15,436 bases of DNA from Cardiobacteriales bacterium (GCA_030150565.1 JASLFR010000052.1:1-15436), one strand, 5' to 3'; shown: positions 6,482 through 14,289, counted from the first letter of the stretch. Translations and numbers: made by a program. The notes: generated from the letters alone by a model not told the origin.

Positions 6482-8025
6482 TTCTCCCCCTTTTCGGATC
6501 TCTCTTCCGCACCGAAATCTCGCTCTGGCTTAAAGACTTGTGTCGCTTCAACTGCCATCTTCCACCCACGATAGAGCTGCTCTTTACGCTTCTCCTCCAT
6601 CTTAGGTTTAAAGGTCCCATCAAGAGCCCAGCGCTTTGAGATCTCCTCTTTTGAATCCCAAAATCCGACCGCCAAACCTGCAAGATAAGCGGCACCTAGT
6701 GCGGTTGTTTCAGCAATGGCGGAGCGCTCCACCTCTACCCCTAAAATATCGCTCTGAAATTGCATCAAGAAGTTATTAGAGACAGCCCCACCATCTACTC
6801 TTAAGGTCTGCAACTCAATTCCTGAATCTTGCTCCATCGCCTCCAATACATCCCGTGTCTGGTAAGCGAGTGATTCTAACGTTGCACGAATAAAATGCTC
6901 TTTCTCCGTCCCTCGTGTTAATCCAAAGATCGCTCCACGGGCATCAGAATCCCAATAAGGAGTGCCAAGCCCCACAAAAGCGGGAACAACGTAGACTCCT
7001 GTTGTATCTTCAACACGTGTGGCGTACTGCTCTGATTGAGGGGCGGTTTGCAACATTCTCAATCCATCACGCAACCATTGAATAGCGGAGCCTGCTACAA
7101 AGATTGATCCTTCAAGAGCATACTCAACCTCCCCATCGAGCCCCCACGCAAGGGTTGTTAAGAGGCCATGCTCCGATTTCACCCCTTTATCGCCTGTATT
7201 CATCAACATAAAACAGCCCGTTCCGTAGGTATTTTTTGCCATCCCCTCCTCAAAACATGCCTGTCCAAAGAGCGCCGCCTGCTGATCCCCCGCTGCTCCT
7301 GCAATCGGTACCTCATACCCGAAGAAGTGCTTCCCTGTTGTTTTAGCGTAGATTTCAGAAGATTGTTTCACCTCAGGGAGCATCGCTTTAGGGATATTGA
7401 GGAGAGAGAGGAGCTCCTCATCCCACTTAAGATCGTAGATGTTGTAGAGGAGAGTACGGCTCGCATTTGAATAATCCGTGACATGCGCCGCGCCCCCCGA
7501 CAGCTTCCAGATAAGCCAGCTATCCATCGTTCCAAAGAGGAGCTCTCCCCGCTCTGCACGCTCTTGAGCCCCCTCTACTCTGTCGAGAATCCAGCGCACT
7601 TTCGTTCCAGAGAAGTAGGGATCAATCAATAACCCCGTCTTCTCCCGAAAAAGCTCTTGATGCCCCGCTTCTCGCAATGTTCGGCAGATCCCTTCTGATT
7701 GGCGAGATTGCCACACAATCGCATTATAGATTGGACGGCCGCTCTTCTTATCCCAGATAACGGTGGTCTCCCTCTGATTGGTGATGCCGATCCCTTCAAC
7801 TTGCTCTGCTGAGAGCCCATTTTCCGTCAATACCGTTGCAACTACAGAGAGCACCGATCCCCAAATTTCAGTAGCATCGTGCTCCACCCATCCCGACTGG
7901 GGGAAATGTTGCGTAAACTCCTTCTGTGCAATCCCTCTAATCTTTCCATCATGATCAAAAAGAATCGCTCGGGTACTGGTGGTACCTTGATCGATCGCTA
8001 AGATAAATCGCTCTTTACTACTCAT
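6478..8025 (-). CDS. glpK: Glycerol kinase, Firmicutes-like with HPr-type histidine
   Basis: GlpK transfers phosphate from ATP to glycerol, trapping it as sn-glycerol-3-phosphate in the cytoplasm. The 515-residue FGGY-family protein starts with the phosphate-binding AIDQGTTSTRAILFD (10-24). It has the glycerol-contacting RET (about 85-87), GAAGDQQAALFGQ (243-255) and the C-terminal ATPase lobe with RVDGGAVSNNFLMQFQSD. His233 in GKHFFGYEVPIAG aligns with the histidine that HPr phosphorylates to activate Gram-positive GlpK. E. coli GlpK has no His there. The C-terminus LYRGWKMAVEATQVF also follows the Firmicutes version and lacks the E. coli EIIA-Glc binding helix sequence. AGGAG sits 8 nt before the ATG. 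It overlaps glpD by 4 nt and lies 64 nt after glpF. Confidence 0.96.
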   Translation of the reverse strand: MSSKERFILAIDQGTTSTRAILFDHDGKIRGIAQKEFTQHFPQSGWVEHDATEIWGSVLSVVATVLTENGLSAEQVEGIGITNQRETTVIWDKKSGRPIYNAIVWQSRQSEGICRTLREAGHQELFREKTGLLIDPYFSGTKVRWILDRVEGAQERAERGELLFGTMDSWLIWKLSGGAAHVTDYSNASRTLLYNIYDLKWDEELLSLLNIPKAMLPEVKQSSEIYAKTTGKHFFGYEVPIAGAAGDQQAALFGQACFEEGMAKNTYGTGCFMLMNTGDKGVKSEHGLLTTLAWGLDGEVEYALEGSIFVAGSAIQWLRDGLRMLQTAPQSEQYATRVEDTTGVYVVPAFVGLGTPYWDSDARGAIFGLTRGTEKEHFIRATLESLAYQTRDVLEAMEQDSGIELQTLRVDGGAVSNNFLMQFQSDILGVEVERSAIAETTALGAAYLAGLAVGFWDSKEEISKRWALDGTFKPKMEEKRKEQLYRGWKMAVEATQVFKPERDFGAEERSEKGEK

Positions 8026-8089
8026 ATTCTCTACTCCTTTTAGGGCTTCCCCTCACTATTTGATGCGTACTCTTTCACTCAATCTACTG

Positions 8090-8920
8090 CTAAATAAGAG
8101 GAGCAGCCTCCCCTCCCAATAAGCGCTCGTTACAGATCCTTCCAAAGAGTAAGAGTGCACCTGCAAGCGCTAACCCCACAATAAACCAGATCCAACCTGA
8201 CCCATCTCCTACATAGAGCGCACTATAGAGTGCAGCGCCAATGATTGAGCCTACAATCGGGCCAAGAATGGGGACCATCGCATATTTCCAATTGCTCGAA
8301 CCCTTCTCATGAATTGGGAGAAGCGCATGCATGATTCGAGGCCCTAAATCCCTAACAGGATTGATAGCGTACCCTGTTGCTCCCCCAAGACTCATCCCGA
8401 TCGCGGTGATTAAAAACCCGATCATAATAGGATTTAACCCCTCACCAAATGGGTTGGCATTGATGGTTAAGATTCCAAAGAGAAGAATCGCCGTACCGAT
8501 CATCTCTGCTAAAAAGTTAGCGACATAATTCTCATATTGAGGAGTTGTACAGAAGACATCTCGTTTTGCGATCTTGCTCTCGGTATCCCTAAAGTGGGGA
8601 AGATAGGCGAGCCAGACTAAAAGCGCCCCAATCATCGCCCCAAGTAGCTGCATCACCAGATAGAATGGAACAACACTCCAAGGGGTATTCCCATTAATCG
8701 CCTGCCCTATGGTGACAGCAGGATTAAAATGGGCAGGGCCACCGAGCGCAACACCTGCATAGATTGCAATTGTGACGGCAAATCCCCAACCAAATGTGAT
8801 CACAATCCAGCCACCCCCTGCCCCTTTTGAGCGATTGAGAACAACTGTAGCTACAACTCCCCCTCCAAAGAGGATCATCACCGCTGTACCGATCAACTCT
8901 GCTAAATATGGATTGCTCAT
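8090..8920 (-). CDS. glpF: Glycerol uptake facilitator (aquaglyceroporin, MIP family)
   Basis: This 276-residue inner-membrane channel lets glycerol diffuse into the cell. Six membrane helices and two half-helices are apparent. The first pore motif is canonical (HFNPAVTIG, about residues 64-72). The second reads INPVRDLGPR, with Val in place of the usual Ala but the selectivity-filter Arg and the Asp retained. The Asp-Leu-Gly-Pro-Arg tail marks the glycerol-conducting branch rather than water-only aquaporins. The sequence YAINP-RDLGPR-HALLPI-KGSS-W-Y resembles Gram-positive GlpF proteins. The start at 8920 follows a purine-rich GAAGGGGGAAGG run. It is the first gene of glpF-glpK-glpD, so uptake, kinase and oxidation are made together. 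Its promoter lies in the 289-nt divergent region before ahpD. Confidence 0.95.
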   Translation of the reverse strand: MSNPYLAELIGTAVMILFGGGVVATVVLNRSKGAGGGWIVITFGWGFAVTIAIYAGVALGGPAHFNPAVTIGQAINGNTPWSVVPFYLVMQLLGAMIGALLVWLAYLPHFRDTESKIAKRDVFCTTPQYENYVANFLAEMIGTAILLFGILTINANPFGEGLNPIMIGFLITAIGMSLGGATGYAINPVRDLGPRIMHALLPIHEKGSSNWKYAMVPILGPIVGSIIGAALYSALYVGDGSGWIWFIVGLALAGALLLFGRICNERLLGGEAAPLI

Positions 8921-9209
8921 CGCCTTCCCCCTTCCTCTTTTTTATTATTGAGTCCTGAAATAATCAGTCCCTTACGCTCTTTTATTAAGTTTCAGAGTAG
9001 AGAATCGTAAAGCGCGACGCAATCCTTTTTCGCCTGAATAATTAAATAAAATTGAAAGGTTTTTTGCGGTAAATATCCCTTATCGTCGCTATTGAAATTA
9101 TCCATATGATTTTCACCCCCCTCTATGCTTAAATGAAATCAACAGATCAGGGGAGTGATTAGATTCAGACTCCCACTCTTATTTAACATCTATTTGGAGG
9201 TTTACCATT
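8921..9209. promoter_or_regulatory. Divergent control region between glpF and ahpD
   Basis: This 289-nt, AT-rich spacer must hold the promoters of the glp operon (minus) and ahpD (plus). The best glp candidate is TTTACC (9068-9073) with a 17-nt spacer to TTTATT (9045-9050), only four of six matches in each box. For ahpD, TATGAT (9105-9110) is a fair -10 without a good -35. A small repeat, CTGA-AATAA-TCAG at 8956-8968, may be an operator. No E. coli-type GlpR or CRP site is recognisable. The boundaries of the promoters are uncertain. Confidence 0.5.
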
Positions 9210-9731
9210 ATGAGTATCGATACAATCAAAGCGCTTCTACCTGAATATGCACGTGATATGCGTCTTAATATCTCAAGCGTACTCACAGAAGGGGGCGCAC
9301 CTGATTTAACAGAGAAGCAGATCGCAGCGGTAGCCCTTGCATCAGCGATGGCAACAAACTCCGATAAACTTTTAGAAGCGGTGAGCGAATTTGCAGCAGG
9401 CATCCTCTCAGAAGAGGAGATTAAAGGTGCACAGATCGCAAATAGCATCATGAGCATGAATAACATCTACTACCGCTTTGTTCATCTTGCGAGCAATAAA
9501 GAGTATGGAAAATTACCCGCTCGCCTCCGTATGAATCAGATGGCTGATCCTGGTCTTGACAAAGCGACCTTTGAGCTCGCTTCAATTGCAGTATCAGCGA
9601 TCAACGGTTGTGGTATGTGTATCGATGCGCACGAAAAAGCGCTTCGTGATATTGGTGTAACAACCCAAGGAATCCAATCTGCGGTTCGTATCGGTGCTGT
9701 TCTCTTCTCAGCTGCAGCAGCGATTCGCTAA
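9210..9731 (+). CDS. ahpD: Alkylhydroperoxidase AhpD
   Basis: The 173-residue protein matches the classical AhpD length and start (MSIDTIKALLPEYARDMRLN). The catalytic set is complete and exactly spaced as in mycobacterial AhpD: Glu122, Cys134-x2-Cys137 and His141 (Glu118, Cys130, Cys133 and His137 there). AhpD proteins use the CxxC thiols in a proton-relay site. In mycobacteria they reduce the peroxiredoxin AhpC with lipoylated dihydrolipoamide succinyltransferase as electron source, and they have weak peroxidase activity themselves. No ahpC lies in the window, so its partner must be elsewhere or different. GGAGG with 9 nt to the ATG fixes the start. It is a single-gene unit, divergent from glpF and closed by a strong terminator. 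Confidence 0.93.
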   Translation: MSIDTIKALLPEYARDMRLNISSVLTEGGAPDLTEKQIAAVALASAMATNSDKLLEAVSEFAAGILSEEEIKGAQIANSIMSMNNIYYRFVHLASNKEYGKLPARLRMNQMADPGLDKATFELASIAVSAINGCGMCIDAHEKALRDIGVTTQGIQSAVRIGAVLFSAAAAIR

Positions 9732-9749
9732 TCGAAGAGATGGGAAAAA

Positions 9750-9770
9750 TACTCAATAGAAGATTGAGTA
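9750..9770 (+). other. Stem-loop downstream of ahpD
   Basis: TACTCAAT (9750-9757) pairs perfectly with ATTGAGTA (9763-9770) around a 5-nt loop, between the ahpD stop and the terminator. It lacks a U-run, so it is at most an mRNA-stabilising or pausing element. Confidence 0.45.
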
Positions 9771-9787
9771 GAGCAAGATAATTGAAG

Positions 9788-9823
9788 ACTCTTTAGAAGG
9801 ATAAATTCTAAAGAGTTTTTTTT
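9788..9823 (+). terminator. Rho-independent terminator of ahpD
   Basis: An 11-bp perfect stem (ACTCTTTAGAA at 9788-9798, TTCTAAAGAGT at 9806-9816) with a 7-nt loop runs directly into eight T residues (9816-9823). It separates ahpD from proA. Confidence 0.93.
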
Positions 9824-9869
9824 ACCCTTCAGCTAAAATGAGTAGTTTCACGCTATCGATAAACAGAAA

Positions 9870-9880
9870 GGGGTTACCCC
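9870..9880. other. Small palindrome before proA
   Basis: GGGGT-T-ACCCC is a perfect 11-nt inverted repeat about 20 nt upstream of the proA start codon. It could be an operator half or a small hairpin in the leader that limits ribosome access. Nothing links it to a known factor, and chance is possible. Confidence 0.25.
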
Positions 9881-9899
9881 ATCATTTTGGAGGAGAGAG

Positions 9900-11174
9900 A
9901 TGACTCTTGAATTAGATCGTTATTGGGAAGAGGTTGGGCAGAATGCCCGTACTGCAGCGGCTCATTTAGCGCTTGCAGATGCTTATGCAAAGAATGAACT
10001 TCTACTAGCACTCTATGATGAAATCATCAATCACAGCGCAGAGATCATTGCTGAGAATCGTAAAGATATAAAAAACGCAGAGGGGAAAGATTTTGACGAG
10101 GCGTTTGTTGATCGCCTAAAGCTCGATAAAAAAGGGGTTGAAGCGATGGCGCAAGGGGTGAAAGAGATGACCCTCCTCCCCGATCCTATCGGCGAGATTA
10201 GTAATGTTCGCATCCGCCCAAGTGGAATTAGAGTGGGCAATATGCGAGTGCCGCTCGGTGTTATCGGCATTATTTATGAATCACGCCCCAACGTCACTAT
10301 CGATGCGGCTGCTCTCTGCCTAAAGTCAGGGAATGCTGCGATCCTTCGTGGCGGAAGTGAAGCGTTTCACACCAACCAATATCTCGCAATGCTAATTAAA
10401 CGTGCCCTAAAGCGAGCGAATCTTCCAGAGAGCGGAGTGCAGATCATCAATACAACTGATCGTGCGATGGTGGATCATATGATCACCTCCCCCCAATATG
10501 TGGATGTTATTATCCCACGCGGTGGGCTCTCACTTGTTAAGCGGATCAATGATAAAGCGACCGTTCCCGTCATTAAACACCTTGATGGTATCTGCCACAC
10601 CTATGTTGATGAAGCGGCAGATTTAGAGAAAGCGATTAGCGTTACCGATAATGCAAAGACTCAACGTTACGCCCCTTGTAATACGATGGAGACCCTTTTA
10701 GTACATGAGGCGATTGCAGAGGAGTATCTACCCAAAATTGGGGCGATCTTCCATGAAAAAGGGGTAGAGATGCGTGCTGATCAGGGTGCTCGCGCCATCT
10801 TAAATCGTGCGGAAATTCCAGCAATTGATGCAGCAGAAGAGGATTGGCATGCAGAGTATCTCGCCCCCATCTTAGCAATTAAGATTGTAAAAGATGCGCA
10901 AGAGGCGATCGATCATATCAACCATTACGGCTCTCACCATACAGATGTGATCATCACCGAAAATCATACCCGAGCGATGAACTTCCTCCGTGCTGTTGAT
11001 TCTGCCTGTGTGATGATCAACGCCTCCTCCCGCTTTGCCGATGGGTTTGAGTTTGGATTAGGTGCTGAGATCGGCATCTCTACCGATAAGCTCCACGTTC
11101 GTGGCCCTGTCGGCTTAGAGGGATTAACCTCGCTCAAATATATCGTCTTTGGAAATGGCGAAGGGCGCCAATAG
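9900..11174 (+). CDS. proA: Glutamate-5-semialdehyde dehydrogenase (gamma-glutamyl phosphate reductase)
   Basis: ProA reduces gamma-glutamyl phosphate with NADPH to glutamate-5-semialdehyde, the second step of proline synthesis in the cytoplasm. The 424-residue length fits (about 417 in E. coli). The aldehyde-dehydrogenase fold shows RVPLGVIGIIYESRPNVT (116-133) and LKSGNAAILRGGSEA (141-155). The catalytic Cys260 lies in RYAPCNTMETLLVHE, and the C-terminal GLGAEIGISTDKLHVRGPVGLEGLTS block is present. GGAGG lies just before the ATG. The kinase gene proB, often adjacent, is not in this window, so proA stands alone as in several gammaproteobacteria. It may have its own promoter after the ahpD terminator: TAAAAT at 9834-9839 is a possible -10 with no good -35. 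Confidence 0.96.
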   Translation: MTLELDRYWEEVGQNARTAAAHLALADAYAKNELLLALYDEIINHSAEIIAENRKDIKNAEGKDFDEAFVDRLKLDKKGVEAMAQGVKEMTLLPDPIGEISNVRIRPSGIRVGNMRVPLGVIGIIYESRPNVTIDAAALCLKSGNAAILRGGSEAFHTNQYLAMLIKRALKRANLPESGVQIINTTDRAMVDHMITSPQYVDVIIPRGGLSLVKRINDKATVPVIKHLDGICHTYVDEAADLEKAISVTDNAKTQRYAPCNTMETLLVHEAIAEEYLPKIGAIFHEKGVEMRADQGARAILNRAEIPAIDAAEEDWHAEYLAPILAIKIVKDAQEAIDHINHYGSHHTDVIITENHTRAMNFLRAVDSACVMINASSRFADGFEFGLGAEIGISTDKLHVRGPVGLEGLTSLKYIVFGNGEGRQ

Positions 11175-11192
11175 AAGATGAAACTGATTCTC

Positions 11193-11225
11193 AATCGGCC
11201 GACAATTTAACAGTAATCGGCGATT
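11193..11225. other. Bulged stem-loop after proA
   Basis: AATCG-g-CCGA (11193-11202) pairs with TCGGCGATT (11217-11225) through nine base pairs with a one-base bulge and a 14-nt loop. There is no following U-run. It may be the 3' end structure of the proA mRNA or a binding site for a regulator of grxD, whose likely -10 begins six bases later. Confidence 0.35.
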
Positions 11226-11230
11226 AAGAG

Positions 11231-11239
11231 TGGTAAAAT
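11231..11239 (+). promoter_or_regulatory. Extended -10 promoter for grxD
   Basis: TGGTAAAAT matches an extended -10 element (TG-N-TATAAT with one mismatch). TTAACA at 11207-11212 is close to a -35 box, but the 21-nt spacing is too long, so the extended -10 would carry the promoter. The transcript would start near 11246, leaving a leader of about 70 nt that contains the hairpin at 11253-11271. Confidence 0.45.
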
Positions 11240-11252
11240 GATCTTCCAAAAA

Positions 11253-11271
11253 GGGCGTTTTAAAAACGCCC
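11253..11271. other. GC-rich hairpin in the grxD leader
   Basis: GGGCGTTT (11253-11260) and AAACGCCC (11264-11271) form a perfect 8-bp stem with a triloop. On the plus strand no U-run follows. On the minus strand a T5 run does, so it would terminate antisense rather than sense transcription. It could also be an end-of-proA element or a leader structure for grxD. Confidence 0.45.
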
Positions 11272-11316
11272 CATAATCAATAATGAGAATAATCGAATTG
11301 TAAGGATAGAATCAGA

Positions 11317-11658
11317 ATGAGTACACAAGATGCATTAGCAAAAATTGAGTCACAAGTGACTGAAAATCCCGTTGTTATCTATATGAAAGGGTCACCCCAA
11401 TTTCCAATGTGTGGCTTCTCAAGCCGTGCAGCTCAAGCATTAGCAGATACAGGGCTCCCCTTCTCATTTGTTAATGTTTTTGATGATGAGGCGATCTATG
11501 AGAACCTCCCTAAATATGCAGATTGGCCCACCTTCCCCCAAATCTATATCGGGGGTGAATTAGTAGGCGGGTGCGACATCGTTCTTGAGCTTGCCGAGCG
11601 CAATGATCTAAAAGGAATGATGGCAGAAGCGATTGAAAAACAAAGCACTAACGCTTAA
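11317..11658 (+). CDS. grxD: Monothiol glutaredoxin, CGFS type
   Basis: The 113-residue cytoplasmic protein binds and transfers [2Fe-2S] clusters with glutathione as ligand, usually together with a BolA protein, and supports iron-sulfur trafficking. Lys24 and the CGFS motif (32-35) hold the cluster and glutathione. WPTFPQIYIGGELVGGCDI supplies the TFPQ and GGCD glutathione-binding elements. The length equals E. coli Grx4 (115). AAGGA lies 9-10 nt before the ATG. It is a single-gene unit flanked by its own presumed promoter and a good terminator. Confidence 0.96.
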   Translation: MSTQDALAKIESQVTENPVVIYMKGSPQFPMCGFSSRAAQALADTGLPFSFVNVFDDEAIYENLPKYADWPTFPQIYIGGELVGGCDIVLELAERNDLKGMMAEAIEKQSTNA

Positions 11659-11665
11659 ATTTTTG

Positions 11666-11694
11666 AAAAGGCTCTGCTAGTCAGGGCCTTTTTT
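11666..11694 (+). terminator. Rho-independent terminator of grxD
   Basis: AAGGCTCTG (11668-11676) pairs with CAGGGCCTT (11682-11690) with one G-U pair and a 5-nt loop, then a T6 run (11689-11694). Flanking A residues can extend the stem. It ends only 28 nt before the upp start, so upp either uses a promoter overlapping it or depends on readthrough. Confidence 0.9.
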
Positions 11695-11721
11695 CTTTAG
11701 TCTGATTAATTGGAGGCGCTC

Positions 11722-12354
11722 ATGGCCGTTATCGAAGTTAAACATCCCCTCATTGCTCATAAACTTGGAAAGATGCGCAAACATGATATGACAACGCGCG
11801 ATTTTCGTAATCTCGCTTCTGAAGTTGCCATGCTTCTCACTTATGAAGCCACCAAAGATCTACCTTTAGTGGAGAAAGAGGTGGAAGGATGGGCTGGGCC
11901 TGTCACGGTTCAGGAGCTAAAGGGGCGTAAAATCACCCTCGTACCAATTTTGCGTGCAGGGATCGGCATGCTTCAAGGTGTATTAGATCTTATCCCTAGC
12001 GCTCGTGTCTCTGTTGTTGGTTTAGAGCGGGATCCTGAAACCTTAAAACCGCGCGCCTACTACCATAAACTCACCACCCATATGGATAAGCGAACTGCTC
12101 TCATTCTCGACCCTATGTTAGCTACGGGGGGATCTGTCATTGCAACGATCGATCTTCTAAAAGAGGCGGGTTGTGAAGATATTAAAACGCTCTTTCTAGT
12201 TGCCGCTCCCGAAGGGATAGAGGCTGTTAAAGAGGCGCACCCTGATGTAACAATCTATACTGCATCGGTCGATCAAGGGTTGGATGAAAATGCCTATATT
12301 CTTCCTGGCCTTGGGGATGCGGGTGATAAAATTTTTGGTACTGTGGAGTCGTAA
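11722..12354 (+). CDS. upp: Uracil phosphoribosyltransferase
   Basis: Upp joins uracil with PRPP to make UMP, salvaging pyrimidine base in the cytoplasm. The 210 residues align end to end with E. coli Upp (208). They include VEVKHPL-like IEVKHPLIAHKLG at the start, VPILRAGIGM (74-83), the PRPP loop DPMLATGGS (130-138) and the C-terminal uracil-binding ILPGLGDAGDKIFGT. The ATG at 11722 is chosen because GGAGG lies 5 nt upstream and the first residues match the family. An upstream TTG at 11710 would place the start in front of this ribosome site. It is followed after 5 nt by slt, so the two are likely cotranscribed although their functions are unrelated. Confidence 0.96.
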   Translation: MAVIEVKHPLIAHKLGKMRKHDMTTRDFRNLASEVAMLLTYEATKDLPLVEKEVEGWAGPVTVQELKGRKITLVPILRAGIGMLQGVLDLIPSARVSVVGLERDPETLKPRAYYHKLTTHMDKRTALILDPMLATGGSVIATIDLLKEAGCEDIKTLFLVAAPEGIEAVKEAHPDVTIYTASVDQGLDENAYILPGLGDAGDKIFGTVES

Positions 12355-12359
12355 GCTTT

Positions 12360-14276
12360 ATGAGTCTTCTGTTGCGTTTCTTACGCCCCCTTCTTCTGCT
12401 TCTTACCCTTTTTCCTCTCTCGATGGCGCAATCCCTCTCTGCTGCGGCGATGGTTAAAGAGATTGAGCGTTATCAGAAGGGGAAAGATTATATTCAGCAG
12501 GAGAATTGGGCTGCTTATCAAGTGATTCGGCAGGAGTTAACCCCCTCTCTTCTTCTGCCCTATCTTGAGTATTACTACTATGAAAAGATGCTCGATCAGC
12601 TCCCGCCTAGTGAGATTTTAACCTTCATTGAGCGCTACCCTGATCACACCTTTATCACAACACTCAAAACCCGCCTCTTTCAGTGGCAGCTTGAGAAACG
12701 CAACTACTCCTTTCTTTTAGAGAATGAAGCCCTCCTCTCCACTCAGAATATGCGCTGCATGTTCTATTCCGCTCAACTCAATGAGAATCCCGACCTCTTC
12801 AATGGGGAGAATTTCAAAAAGGAGTGGATCAATGCGTTAACGCTCCCAAGTAGCTGTAATCTTGCTGAGCGCCACTGGCTAAAACGGGGGGTAGCAGATC
12901 GCATCTTAAAGCAGAAGATTTTCGATCGCCTTGAGCGCAACTACATCACCCGAGCCAAAGAGCTGATCCCCTACCTCTCCACAAGTGAGCAGGAGTTTCA
13001 CCGTTTGATGATTCCGATCGTTGAGGATCCTAAAAAGATTCTCACGATGCACCATTTTCCAGAGAGTGGGAGCAGATATTATGCGCTTGCCATCGATCGC
13101 TGGTCTAAGCAGAACTCTGTCGCGGCGCAAGCGGGGCTCGATCATCTCATGCAATTTGATGCTCTAGAGCTTCAAGATTTTATCCCTATTCGGAATCAGC
13201 TAGCGGTCTTCCAAGCTGGAAGAAATGATGCTGTTGCTCCTCTAAAACGGATTAAAAATATCCCCGTTCAAGAGCGGGATGATCAGGTATTACAGTGGGG
13301 CTTTAGACTCGCTGCAAATAAGAAAGATTACCACCTTGCCTACCAATTTCTTACACAGATGAGTAATGAGGCGCAAGAAGAGACAACATGGACCTATTGG
13401 CGGGGCAATATGCTCGAACGGCAAGGGTATCGTGCAGAAGCGGTGCGCGAATATCAAAAGATCGCAAATCAACCCTCTTTTTATGGCTTCTTAGCAGCGG
13501 ATCATCTCTCAGCACGTTACGCTGTCTTGCAGCAGATGATTCAAGATCCTGCAGGCTCTGCACTCCTCCCAACGAATGATAAAATTCGGCGAGCGCTCAT
13601 CCTCCATGAAGCGAAGGAGAAGCACTTTGCACGCTCCGAATGGTTTGCAGGATTACGGGAGCTAACAGAGCAAGAGCAACACTTTGCCAGTATCTACGCC
13701 TATCAACAATCGCTCTACGATTTTAGTATTCGTGCAGCGATTAGCGCCCGCAGTAAAGGGGGTTTGACCTACCGCTACCCACAAAACTATCTTGAGCAGA
13801 TCTCCCCCCATCTACTCGATACCGCATGGCTCACAACCCCTATTGTGCTCGGTTTAATTCGTCAAGAATCCCTCTTTCATGAAGAGGCAAAATCGGGGGC
13901 AAATGCATACGGTTTAATGCAGCTCTTAATTCCTACCGCAGATAAGATGGCGCGCCTTCTTGGGGAGAAGCGGGAGCCCCTCTACAACCCCGAAGCGAAT
14001 ATTCGTTACGGAATCACCTACCTTAAATATCTTGGTGATGAGGTGGGGCAATGCCTTCCACACGTCTTAGCGAGCTACAATGCAGGCCCAAGCCGTGTTA
14101 AGAGTTGGCTTAAAAAGGAGAGTGATGATCTACTCCTCTGGATTGAGAGCATCCCCTACTACGAGACACGAAATTACGTCAAAAATGTGATAGAAAATGC
14201 TATTATTTATCATCATATTAATGGCGATAGTGCGCGAATTAGCCAATATCTTAAGTGTCCGAGCTCAGCTCATTAA
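12360..14276 (+). CDS. slt: Soluble lytic murein transglycosylase (Slt70 type, GH23)
   Basis: The 638-residue protein matches E. coli Slt70 precursor length (645). Residues 1-23 form a Sec signal peptide (RFLRP, a leucine-rich core, then SMA before QS), so it acts in the periplasm. There it cleaves glycan strands to give 1,6-anhydro-muropeptides. The long alpha-helical superhelix fills residues about 30-480. The catalytic domain follows: LIRQESLFHEEAKSGANAYGLMQL with catalytic Glu at about 503, then a NIRYGITYLKYL block and LASYNAGPSRVKSW. It begins 5 nt after upp, with only a distant GGAG inside the upp end as ribosome site, suggesting coupling. There is no lipobox, unlike membrane-bound Mlt enzymes. 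Confidence 0.95.
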   Translation: MSLLLRFLRPLLLLLTLFPLSMAQSLSAAAMVKEIERYQKGKDYIQQENWAAYQVIRQELTPSLLLPYLEYYYYEKMLDQLPPSEILTFIERYPDHTFITTLKTRLFQWQLEKRNYSFLLENEALLSTQNMRCMFYSAQLNENPDLFNGENFKKEWINALTLPSSCNLAERHWLKRGVADRILKQKIFDRLERNYITRAKELIPYLSTSEQEFHRLMIPIVEDPKKILTMHHFPESGSRYYALAIDRWSKQNSVAAQAGLDHLMQFDALELQDFIPIRNQLAVFQAGRNDAVAPLKRIKNIPVQERDDQVLQWGFRLAANKKDYHLAYQFLTQMSNEAQEETTWTYWRGNMLERQGYRAEAVREYQKIANQPSFYGFLAADHLSARYAVLQQMIQDPAGSALLPTNDKIRRALILHEAKEKHFARSEWFAGLRELTEQEQHFASIYAYQQSLYDFSIRAAISARSKGGLTYRYPQNYLEQISPHLLDTAWLTTPIVLGLIRQESLFHEEAKSGANAYGLMQLLIPTADKMARLLGEKREPLYNPEANIRYGITYLKYLGDEVGQCLPHVLASYNAGPSRVKSWLKKESDDLLLWIESIPYYETRNYVKNVIENAIIYHHINGDSARISQYLKCPSSAH

Positions 14277-14289
14277 AGAGGATTGATTG

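Noticed and set aside
9179..9466. 95-codon minus-strand frame opposite ahpD
   Set aside because: It is antisense to a complete, motif-bearing AhpD and has no initiation signal or family resemblance.
11710..11721. TTG start adding four residues to Upp
   Set aside because: The TTG overlaps the GGAGG that serves the ATG at 11722, and the Upp family begins at the ATG position.
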